A stretch of DNA of 64,000 bases, from positions 26,476,616 to 26,540,615 of the forward strand of contig NC_084894.1 of assembly GCF_958979055.1 (NCBI RefSeq), given 5' to 3'. The position numbers were made by a program, and so were the translations under genes. Positions 33,991 to 46,200 of the stretch are shown in pieces; positions within the stretch are counted from its first letter, which is position 1; each line of letters starts with the position of its first letter. A model generated the notes under the pieces. It did no database searches, was not told the origin of the DNA, and saw only the letters and a program-made list of their open reading frames with translations. The DNA is from Alnus glutinosa. Taxonomy: Eukaryota; Streptophyta; Magnoliopsida; Fagales; Betulaceae.

Positions 33991-36258
33991 TCAAGAGATA
34001 AAATCATTAGACAATGATAGTTTGCAAAAAAAATTGTCATAATCTTGAAAGTTTTCTCAAACATTATATTTCATTTGACGGTTTGGATTTATTTTCAGAA
34101 TAAAAAAGTTTTAAAAGAAATTTTACAAATAAAAGAAATTACTCCAATTCACATACTTAATCATAAAAAAAAAAAAAAAAAAAAATTACTAGATTCTTAT
34201 CCAAATTCATGTATCGCTTACATAATTTTATTGAGACTATTACTTGTTACAATTGCTTACGCGAAAAGAAGTTTTTCAAAATTTTATTAATTAGAATACT
34301 TGTTACATTATGTGATTTGTCATTGTACTTACGTCCATAAGAGTGAGTGGCTAATTTTTTACCATGTCAACAAAGAAATAAAGATATATGTACAACGCAC
34401 GTATATAAAATGTCCCAATTAAAACCCTAATAAACTTAAATTAACCTGCAATAGGTTTCATGGGCTCCACTCGTTTTGCTTACGCTTAGTCCGTGAGGCT
34501 TTGCACTAGATCAGAGACTAATGTTATTTTCTCGTTCAGCGAGCCACCATCTTTAATAGTTCAACATTAATACAAATTGTAAACAAAATCTACCAAGTTT
34601 TTACATGTTTATTCTTGTTTTAATTTTATTATTTAGGTTCAAATTTTATTTTCTTAAGCTTTAAGGAACCCATGCAATCAAATCGATCCCATCAGGTGCA
34701 ACTGGCAATGCACAATCCATCAATTAATATATATATATATATAAAACTTTTTCTTTGTACACGAAACAGAAGTAATATCACAACAATTTAGGAAGATTTT
34801 TCATATGAATGCTGTAAGGTTCTTTAAATAAAAATGGAAACTAATTAAATCTCAACAAATCAAATCACTTTTTCAAAGCTGTATTTATAATACAAATGGA
34901 AACAACATCTCGTAATCAGAACTACCAACAGACGTACGCGTCCATATTTCGTGCTCCTAATTAATTAATCTTTTTTTAACCTAATTTATCCTTTTGTCAT
35001 GCACATTAAGGAGGAGGTTATACGTAAACATCAGATCCCTAAAAGAGGAAAAGAAGATCATGTAAAGTAGCTTGAATATTGAATATGCTCATCACAATAA
35101 TTCAATTTGTGGAATATTTATTCACAATGTACTCTTTTACGATGTCGATTTCGATTGCTGACATGTGTTAGCGTGTGATTTGAACCGGTTGTAACTTGTA
35201 GGTCTAGAACTTTTCTTTATATACTTGATTTCTTACATAATGTTGATACTTAGAAAGAATGCAATTAATTCATTGTATTTGGTTCAATCAGCTTAGAGTT
35301 TCTAGGTTTCGTAGAGTAACTCATGCATGAATTGTGTTCAAATTTTGTCATTTTAGTATTTATTACTTTTAAATAATTTTAATTTTTTGTTATAGACAAA
35401 TTTTTTATTCGAACTAGGTTACCCGTGTCTATTAAACTAATGGATTTGATTTAGGTGTCGTAAAAAAAAAATACAAGAGATTCAAATGTAGCATTTTCAA
35501 CCGTTCAGATTTAATTTCACTCTTTCTATTTTTCATGTAAAAACTTGAAACTAAATTTGAACAATTGAAAAAATCGTAGGAGATCTATCCCGTAACTATA
35601 ACACAATGCTGAAGTGGATTAGTTATTGTTAAAAAAAAATTCAAATTTAAAATAGTTGGTTAAGACTGTCATATCAATATTGTGAAATAAAAATATGATA
35701 TATATAACGTTATTTTATTTATTTTTTTTAACAGCACTTAAATCAAATCTTAAATTAACATCTGTTCTTAAAGTATGTGATTTTCACGTGCTTTAAGGAA
35801 ATGTGTCACTTTAATATACTGAATTAGAAAAGCTTTTTCCTTTTTTATTAATTCATTATATCTTATTGAATTGAACGATAAATGTTAAATTTCCATAACA
35901 GAATTAGCTTAGGAAACTTAATAGGTGGCAGTGCATCCAGCTGGACCTCAGGCAAGCCCTCGCTCATAAGCGCAACTAGTTGCTAGCAAAGCTTCCACGT
36001 GACCAAAAAAGGAAAAACAAACCTTTTTTATTTTTATTTTTTTGATTCAGAGGAAAAACAAACCTAGCAACTGGCAAGGCTTTCTAGAGAACTAAGAAGG
36101 GTGATTTCGGTATTCCACTTGCTTCAAAATTCGCGGGGGGCGAAACTGAACCAAAACAATTAAACCCATTCGCCTTCTCTCACGTTGCTTGCAGAAAAAG
36201 GTTTCGTCTGTTAATTATTTAAACCCCTCTCAGAGAGAAAGAGAGGGAAGCTTTGGCT

Positions 36259-39200
36259 ATGGCGGCGACGGATGGGAGCGAGTACTTTGAGATTGGAGGA
36301 GGGGAGGATTCCTTTGGAAGGCCGTCCAATGCAGACTTCGTGGCGGAGGACGAGGAGGAACTGCGGTGGGCGGCGATCGAGAGTATTCCGTCGCGCAAGC
36401 GGACGAACTTCGCTTTGCTGAGGCGGACACCGTCGGAGCTTGGCGGAGAGGAGGTCCGGACCGAGACAATCGACGTCCGGAAGCTGAACCGGTTCAACCG
36501 CGAGCTCGTTGTGAAGAAGGCCATGGCGACGAACGAACAAGATAACTATACGTTGCTTTCCGCGATCAAAAAACGCCTCGATAGGTATGTGTAGGTTGTG
36601 GCGACTGTGATTCTCTGCCCCTCTTTTTCTCATTCCGTGAATCTCGGCCGGATTCGTTGTTTAGTTGTGAGAAATGACGAAGGCGTTTTAGTTCGTTGAG
36701 CTTGATTCATTCTGTGGTTCTGTTTTTCTTGTTTTTCCTGAAATATTTTGAAAATGCATGTGAGATTTTTAAGCGCTTGCAAGTTGCAAGAAAGCCGAAT
36801 TCCAGAATATGACTTTTAATTGCTTTTCACATTCTTTTAAAATTTAATTTCAATTTAATTCAGGAAAAATTTATGGAAATGCATCTGAGATTATGGATTC
36901 TTAAATGGAATCTGAATCCATGAAAATCATAAGCTGCATGTACGTACAGAGTCTGAGATCCATTATATCTAGAAAATTCGATTATGATGTACGTATTAGA
37001 TATTTCGGCAATAGTCTAATTCGTGTTTGCTTCTCCGATTGTATTAACTGTGTACAATTTTTCATTATCAATAGAGTCGGATTGGAGGTGCCGAAGGTTG
37101 AAGTAAGGTACGAGAACTTGAAAATTGTGGCCGATGTTCAAACCGGTGCAAGAGCTTTGCCTACTCTGATTAATGCTTCTCGTGACGTGATTGAGGTTGA
37201 GAAATATGTTTCTGTACTAGATTTGCGTTTTTATTTATTTACGAATTTAACAAAAAGGTTTTCGCTGGCTTTGGGGTAGATTTGCGTATTTTACGCATTT
37301 AATTAATTTTTTTTTCTTTTCATATTATTTTTTCTTCCAATTTTTCTGAGTGCAGAATATCCTGACTAGCTTACGGATATTTCAATCAGAGAGACACTCT
37401 TTAACCATCTTGAACAACGTCAGTGGTGTCCTGAAACCGGGAAGGTATGACACGAGTTCTTCCTTCTTTTTTACGAAGAGCTGTGTAGGAAGTGGAAATG
37501 AAAGGAAAGAAAGAAAAAGTATCCTCCACTAGCAGAACGATGCTCCGTAACCTGTAATTGAACGTAAAAATTAATGTTTTGAAAGTACTATTATTAGTTT
37601 ACAAATTAAATTCGATTTTTCATTTTTATCCATGAAAATATTATAATCACTTTTAAAAGCTAACCAAACCTTTTTCTCTAGAAAATTGTAGCCTTATCTC
37701 ACAATGTTTTGTGACGGGGATGTAATTGGCTCTCATATGAGGAATAAAAGCAGTACTTTCAAATGCTTCTCCTCTGTTACTCCGAATTGGATTCTAATTA
37801 TAGACACAATGGCATACTTTTCAAAGAAATATTTGTTTTACATCTTTCGTCCATCTCTTTTCAATCTCCATATAAGAAATGGGTAAATCCACCGTTAAGT
37901 ACGTGGGACCACATGAAACCTACATGTAGTCCCACAAATTTAATAATGGATTAACAAAAGAGACGGATAACAGATGAGTAAAACATGAAAATATTGAAAC
38001 TATGATGTGTGGGTGTAGTCAACTATGCAAAACGTTTTAGAAGCTCAATAATTTTGACTTATCCCTCATTTCTTCGTGGTTTATGGAAGTTGGTGAAATA
38101 TAGACAAAAGAGAAATCAAATTGGTAGATAAAGTAGTTTTCAAAAACAATGAGTGTCACGTTCTAACATCGGACATATCTTAACACTTTTTTGGCTGTGT
38201 CAGAGGAATTCATTACTTTCATGTGTTTTGCTTGAACTGACAAACACACTGATTTGTCGTTTATAGGATGACTTTACTCTTAGGACCTCCAGGCTCTGGG
38301 AAATCCACCCTGCTTTTAGCTCTCGCGGGGAAACTTGACAGCAACTTAAAGGTTAGCATTTATATCCACGAGCAACTCATGCATGCAGATTCCTATTGCA
38401 TACTCACTGTTTCCTTTTATTCTTGCTGGTACAAACTTATCATATTGACCTTGAAACCTAGTGCATCCTAAATTGCTTTGTGTAGATCTTTGATAAATGT
38501 AATGCATATGAAAAAAGATTGGGAATGAACTTAGTATTAGACTTAAAATGGAGATAGTGTACTGTTTTTCTTTTTATTCCCCCCTCCCCCCCAAATCTTC
38601 TTGTTTCTTCTAACTTGACATAAAAACTTAGAAATTTACACATAAACAAGGCCTCAAGTTTAGAAAATGAAGGGACGTCAAAAATACATGTGTTTTGAAG
38701 ACAATTTTAGACTCTTAGTCTTTTGGGTCAGATTTGATCCCATTTAAACCACTTTAAAAAACTTAATTGGTTCACTCTAGGCCTATATTCTCTAAAAAGA
38801 ATAGTAATTTATTAAGGCATGAATTATGTTTATCAACAAAACCCCAAGGGTTGGCTCAGTTGGTAAGGTCTTGGTTTTTGTGGTAATTTCATGAGGTCTA
38901 AGGTTTCAAATCTCCTTGAGTGCAAATAATTCCTAATTAAGGTCAGCCCGCCAACGAAGCCTGAGTATTACCAGATTCGTGTGGAGGGGGCGTTTTATAC
39001 AGTCTGAGGTTTACCTGACAGGAGTGAGTACACGAAGTGGCCTTGCCTGCTTAGAGGGGTTCCTCATCATAAAAATTAAAAATTAAAAAAAAAAATGTTT
39101 ATCTTCTTTAGGCAGCAATTATTTTAGGCTAGGGTGGGGGTAGGGGGTTGGGATGAAATCTAAGATTAATGTGGTTCTAGCATTGTGGGCTGATTTAGCA

Positions 39201-40232
39201 ATATTGGGTGGAGATGGACTCTTTGCACAAGGTGTGAAAGGAATAGCCTTGAATCTTGAGAATGTAGGAATGTTGTTATGCTCCGATCCTGTGACTTTGG
39301 AATATTGTGAAACGGTTACAATTAAAGAGCCTTGTTGTGGCTTCAATGGTGAAACTGGTCATTTAGTTATGTAGCCTGTGTTAGAGAGCCTAACTACATT
39401 AACAGAATTTGTGACAATTAATTAAATTATCAGAGAACATTAGCTTTCTTCTCCAATAAATTGTAATGGATTTTTTCAGGAAATTGGATTTGTACTAGGA
39501 AAATCCAGGACATTTTTGTCAGTTACATTTTTTTTTTTCCTGGTATATAATACCACCTCTTGTAAAGACATTGAGGATATTAATTAGATGCTGATAACTG
39601 CCCTTTCTATTCTAACGTTTTTTTTTAATTTCAGAAAAGTGGTAGTATTACATATAATGCCCATAAGCTTGATGAATTTTGCGTTCAAAGGACTTCTGCA
39701 TACATCAGTCAAACAGATAATCACATTGCAGAGCTAACTGTAAGAGAAACCTTGGATTTTGCTGCTAGATGTCAAGGTGCAAGTGAAGGCTTCGCAGGTT
39801 TGTTCTCATTAATTTATTATTTACAACCCGTGTGGTTCATTTTGTTAGTATCAATTATGTAGTATTGAATATTTTGAGGGTGCTTATAGGTTATATGAAA
39901 GATCTGGAACGTTTAGAGAAGGAAAGGAACATACGGCCAAGTCCTGAGATTGATGCATTTATGAAGGTTGTCATCTTAAACCTGCTACTGTGACTGTGTA
40001 TGAGCGTGCTTTTATTTTGTTTTTTATGGATGAATGATGCATGTGTTTAGCTTTATCCCGATTGAGTGGTGAAATAAATTTGACTGCGCAGGCATCATCT
40101 GTTGGCGGTAAGAAGCACAGTGTTTCAACAGATTATGTCTTGAAAGTGCTTGGTCTTGATGTATGTTCAGAGACGGTAGTTGGTAATGACATGCACAGAG
40201 GCATATCAGGTGGCCAAAGAAAAAGAGTTACC

Positions 40233-40291
<59 letters not shown>

Positions 40292-43200
40292 AGTATGGTA
40301 GTAATAAAATGAATACCTCCTGTTCTTAACATCAGTTTCACTGGGAAGTTTCCAAACCTCAAAAGGAGTGTCGCTCAAATACTGTCGCCATAGTTGAGAG
40401 AGCAAAGAATAATAGACGTTGAAACTTACCCATTTTAAGTGCAAAGTAGTAATTCAATATTATGTTCATGCTTTGAAATTGTGCATTGTTGAACTTGTAT
40501 TTTGACTAGTGAAGACTTTGTCGAGTGGTCCTGTTCATGTATTTGAATTATGAGTGTTGAAATCTTAAATTATATGTGGTTTTGTGTTATTTCTTATACA
40601 GGAGAAATGGTTGTTGGGCCAAGAAAAGCCCTATTTATGGACGAAATATCTACTGGACTCGATAGCTCTACCACGTACCAAATTGTAAAATGTGTTAGGA
40701 ACTTTGTTCATCAAATGGAGGCGACTGTATTAATGGCTCTTCTTCAGCCTGCACCTGAGACATTTGAACTGTTTGATGATCTGGTTCTATTAGCTGAAGG
40801 ATACATTGTATATCAAGGCCCTCGAGCAGAAGTGTTAGAATTCTTTGAGACGTTAGGTTTTCGACTACCACCACGTAAGGGGGTAGCAGATTTTCTTCAA
40901 GAGGTATTTTCTTAAAGACGATTAAATTATTTCAGGCATATTTCCTAGGTGATTATCTAACATATCTCATTCCAGGTGACATCTAGAAAGGACCAAGCTC
41001 AGTACTGGGCTGATTCTTCAAAACCATATGTGTTCCTTTCTGTTCCAGAAATCGCAGAGGCCTTCAAAAGTTCCAGATTTGGAAAGTCTCTGGAGTCCTC
41101 GCTTTCTGTTCCATATGATAAATGCAAGAGCCATCCTTTGGCTTTGTATAAAATGAAATTTGCTGCATCAAAACTTGGGCTTTTTAAAGCTTGCTTTGGA
41201 CGAGAAATGCTGTTAATCAGCAGGCATCGTTTTCTATATACATTTAGGACTTGCCAGGTATGTTTTACAATGTCATTTCTATATTTAGACATTTCATTAA
41301 TTGTAATAAATGTGTTGTGCCTATTTTGGAGCAGGATCCTCTCCATTTCTGAAATGGAGAGAATTTTCTCCATTTACTTATAAAGAAGGGGCATAGTTGT
41401 CTTTTTACATTTTCATGGAAAGTAAAAAGACAACTATATCCCTACTTTATAACTAAATGGAGAGAAATGGAGAGGATCCAAATGGAGAGGATCCAAATTC
41501 AGTTTTAATAATATGTGACGTCGCACATCGTCTGGGAATGAGGATGTGCTTATATGTATAAATGCACCATTTATGACACAACGTGTTTTAAAGCCGTGAT
41601 GGTTATAAACCTATCAGAACTCTGCAGTTAAGCGTGCTTCTGCGAGAGCAGTACTAGAATGGGTGACCTCCTGAGAAATCTGGTTCGGAGGAGTCAAAAG
41701 CGAACAATATTGTGTTATTGAGGGTGGGTCGTTACATAATATATGACACCTATAATTCACTTTTCTTCTAAAACAACTCAATATTTATTATCTATTTGCT
41801 ATAAAATCATTTGGTGAATAAACTGCTTAAAAAAAAAAAAAAGCAGCCAACCTTTAATGCATATACTGTATACCTTTTAGGGGACCTATAAATCATGTAG
41901 TTTTTAATTCTAGTTTTCTTTCTGAAGTTTTCTCATAGTTCTTTTATATCTCATATGATCTGTTATATACATATGTTAAAGGTTGCATTTATTGGATTAG
42001 TCACATGCACATTGTTCTTACGAACAAGGCTACACCCCACAGATGAGCTGAATGGCGATCTTTATCTTTCTTGCCTGTTTTTTGGGCTGGTGCATATGAT
42101 GTTCAATGGATTCTCTGAGCTACCTCTTATGATATCCCGGCTCCCCGTCTTCTACAAGCAAAGAGATAATTTCTTTCATCCTGCATCAGCATGGTCTGTC
42201 GCAAGTTGGATTCTGCGCGTTCCTTACTCCATTATTGAAGCTGTTGTGTGGTCTTGTGTTGTGTATTACACTGTTGGTTTCGCCCCTAGTGCAGGAAGGT
42301 ATATCTTTTTTACTTTAGCAGATGATGTTCTTTATGCTTGTATTTTTCTGTACTCGTTACTTCTGTCAAATGTTTCAGGTTTTTCCGTTTCATGTTTTTA
42401 CTCTTTTCTGTACACCAAATGGCATTGGGTCTTTTCCGGTTGATGGCTGCTATTGCACGAGATATGGTCCTTGCGAATACATTTGGATCAGCTGCACTGC
42501 TGGTTATATTCTTGATGGGCGGATTCATCATTCCAAAATGTAGGTTCAAAATCTTTTATTGATAATAGAAAGTTATGTTATCATTAATGATTGGGTTGTT
42601 CTTCTTTCAGCAATGATTAAGCCATGGGCAGTTTGGGCATTTTGGTTGTCACCGCTATCCTATGGGCAAAATGCAATTTCTGTCAATGAATTTACAGCCA
42701 CAAGGTGGATGGAGGTATGCTTTTCGGGCAAATTGATAAATTTCTGCCTGTTTTCTGTTGCTTCATATCATTTCATATTCATGACAGAAAAATTAAGATA
42801 TCTTTGAATGGATGACTTCTGGAAGCAGTTAACTGGGTTTGGAAACTGTCTCTTTGCAGAGATCGGCACTCGGGAACAATACAGTTGGATACAACATTCT
42901 CAATTCACATAGCTTACCTACTCAAGATTATTGGTATTGGCTTGGAGTTGGAGCATTATTACTTTATGCCATTCTTTTCAACAACATGGTGACTTTGGCC
43001 TTGGCCTTCCTTAATCGTAAGTTCGAATGATGTTTTTTTTATACTTGTGTACATTTCTTTTGCTTGTAAAAGTAGCTCATGCCTAAAGGAAATTTTCTCT
43101 CTGCTGCTTCTTAGTATGGATGTCTTTAATCTCATTTAAATGTTATCTCTTATGTTTCCATTTCAGCCCTCCAGAAAGCGCAGACAGTAGTAATCCCACT

Positions 43201-46200
43201 TGATGCTACAGAAGAGAGTTCAGCTTTGGATGATAGTCAGTCATTTCCACAATTTTTACCAATGACGTTCAATCTATAAATTTATAGCATCTTTTGCTGG
43301 ATTGTGCTCCTCAGAATTGATTGTAGCACTGTATATTATAGGAATATCTCTCTTATATACATATGCCGGTTTATGCAGGGGGTGGTCAGGGTTCTGATTT
43401 AAGTCCAACATCTGCCAGAGAGGGCAGAAAAAAGAAGGGAATGATCCTTCCATTTCAACCACTAACAATGACTTTCCATAATGTCAATTATTTTGTAGAT
43501 ATGCCCAAGGTGTGTTTGTCTATTGGTTTTGATTCCCTTTACTTTTACTTATTGGTCCACCAAAAATATTTGATGGGAGCTCACTTTCTTATGTTGTGCA
43601 AAACAATTTTTGAGGCTCTCAGGAAATGAGAGTAAAAGGCATAACAGAGAAGAAGTTGCAACTCCTGTCCAATGTAAGTGGAGTATTCTCACCTGGTGTA
43701 CTTACTGCCTTAGTCGGGTCAAGTGGAGCTGGAAAGACCACGATGATGGATGTGCTTGCCGGTAGGAAAACTGGTGGATACATAGAAGGTGATATTAGGA
43801 TATCGGGTCACCCAAAAGAGCAGCGCACTTTTGCCAGAATATCAGGATACGTTGAGCAAAATGATATACATTCTCCTCAAGTGACAGTTGAGGAGTCTCT
43901 CTGGTTTTCTTCTTCTCTTCGCCTCCCAAAGGAAGTCAGCAAAGAGAAAAGACATGTGAGTTGCTGCACGAGATTGTTTAACATATTGGAATGTTTCTAT
44001 GGCATTATATCATTATCGTGCATTTCAGGAGTTTGTTGAAGAAGTGATGAGATTAGTAGAGCTTGAAACTCTACGGCATGCTTTGGTTGGCTTGCCTGGT
44101 AGAACTGGCCTATCAACAGAGCAGAGAAAACGTTTAACAATAGCAGTGGAGCTCGTTGCAAATCCTTCCATTATATTTATGGATGAACCTACATCTGGAC
44201 TGGATGCACGAGCAGCAGCAATAGTAATGCGAACTGTCCGTAATACTGTTGATACTGGAAGAACTGTGGTCTGCACGATACATCAACCAAGTATTGATAT
44301 ATTTGAAGCATTTGATGAGGTAAACTTTTCTTTCGCAGTCAATCGACAACTTCTTTGAGAACCATATTTGATGTGTTACTCAGTTTCTTTTGAAGTGTTC
44401 TGATCTTTGCGGTTAAATGCACAGCTACTTCTTATGAAACGAGGGGGACAAGTTATATATGGAGGGAAGCTTGGTGTGAACTCACAGATATTGATAAACT
44501 ATTTTCAGGTAATAAGATCATCCTGTTTCCATTATGTCTAGTTCTCAATTTATGAGGTTCACTAGCTATCGTGTAAACTAGAAATATGACTATCTGGACT
44601 TCAGAATGCAATAATTTTAATTTTTGTTTTGCAAGGATAATGTTAGGCCCTGTTGTGTCATAGTCGCTCATGCTAATCTGCTTTCTATCTTTTGACCTGT
44701 CCATTTGAAGCACGTACAGGAGTCTTTTTATGCTGGATGCACATAGTCATGTAGAGTTGAGCCCATCTGAGTTTGAACAAATACCATGGGCCTATAGACA
44801 ATTTCTGCTTGGCTTAGGCTGTCTAGATTAATCCCGACTATCGCTTTATATGTTAAAGCTCTTTTCTTTTCCTTTTTTCTTTTCTCTTTCAAAAAAAAAT
44901 AACAAATAATTTAAAACATAAAACATTCAAAAACACCTTTCTGTCACATCAAAACACTTTTTTAAACAAAAACAAAAAATCACTCTCCAAAAAAATTTTA
45001 GATTCATCCTAACTAGGTAAAAAAAAGTATGTTTGATTCATCCTAACTAGGTCAACTCTTTCATACTCTCTTTTGTAGTTTTGCCAGCTTATCAGGCCTA
45101 ATGTTTAATGGGCTGAGCTTGGACTGATGCGTTTTAGTTGTTTTTGCTTGTCATGAACTTAGGCTGGGTTCCATCCTTTAAACCAAGCTTGAACTTGTTG
45201 TAAATTTGTAATGGTTTATACATGAGCACAAAGCACCATTAGAAATACACAAATATTTTTTAAAGTATTCTTGTACTCCTTTGGCATCTTTGCAAATCAC
45301 GCGCACAGTTAATTTTTGGCCACGTACACAAGAAATTTGGTTTTGCATCTTATAGTGCCAGAATGGGTCATATCAGAATAGCTTATTTCCTTAATTCCTT
45401 TGATATATTTTAGCAAACTAGCAGTGAGTTTAATATTCCGAAGTCTATGTTGAATATGCTCCATATTTTAGGTTCAAAATGCAGTTCTTCCTTCCGATAT
45501 CAATCCAAGTACTTTACAGCTTTTCAAGAACTTCGTGATTTAATATAAACCCTGAGGCTGATAGAATAATCATATACTGCGTTGTTTACCTATGTGAAGT
45601 TTGTCTCTATTTTCCTTTCCTGTGCAGGGAATTAGTGGAATCCCTCCAATTCCCAGTGGTTACAATCCAGCGACTTGGATGCTTGAGGTGACTACACCTG
45701 CTGCTGAAGAGAGAATTGGTGAAGACTTCGCAGAAATTTACTGGAACTCTGAGCAATTCAGGTGATCTTAAATCTTACGTTGTAATTCTGCTGTGGCCAA
45801 GATCTTGCCCATGTTTTTCTTGTTCCATATTGGTTCTCACTTGCATTTTAACACAATATTCATAACTGAAATTTTATACGTCTTTGTTTTAGGAACGTGG
45901 AAGCTTCCATTAAGCATTTTAGTATTCCACCTGATGGTTCAGAACCATTGAAGTTTTCTTCCAGATATTCACAAGACAAGCTCTTCCAATTTCGGGCCTG
46001 CCTTTGGAAACAAAATCTTGTTTATTGGAGAATTCCTCAATACAATGGCATGAGGTTATGTTTTACTACAATCAGCGCATTGATATTGGGTTTGGTATTC
46101 TGGAATGTTGGTTTAAGAAGGTAAATTTTTTCTGTTCTCATGTCTCATAAAGCAAGTTAATTTTGCCTTCCTTGTCATTGTGTATTATTCATTGTTCCTG

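Larger units (their letters stand above)
31168..36258. other. Intergenic region rich in repeats
   Basis: Between DDB2 and ABCG31. The DDB2 3' UTR probably occupies the first few hundred bases. The rest holds MITE fragments (about 32480-32665), a tandem array interrupted by a MITE (33256-33990) and long A/T-rich DNA. No other gene is supported. Confidence 0.5.

Noticed and set aside
41605-41680. A 5S rRNA gene
   Set aside because: Only the internal promoter part resembles 5S, with several mismatches. It sits inside an LTR with an exact TSD, as expected for Cassandra.
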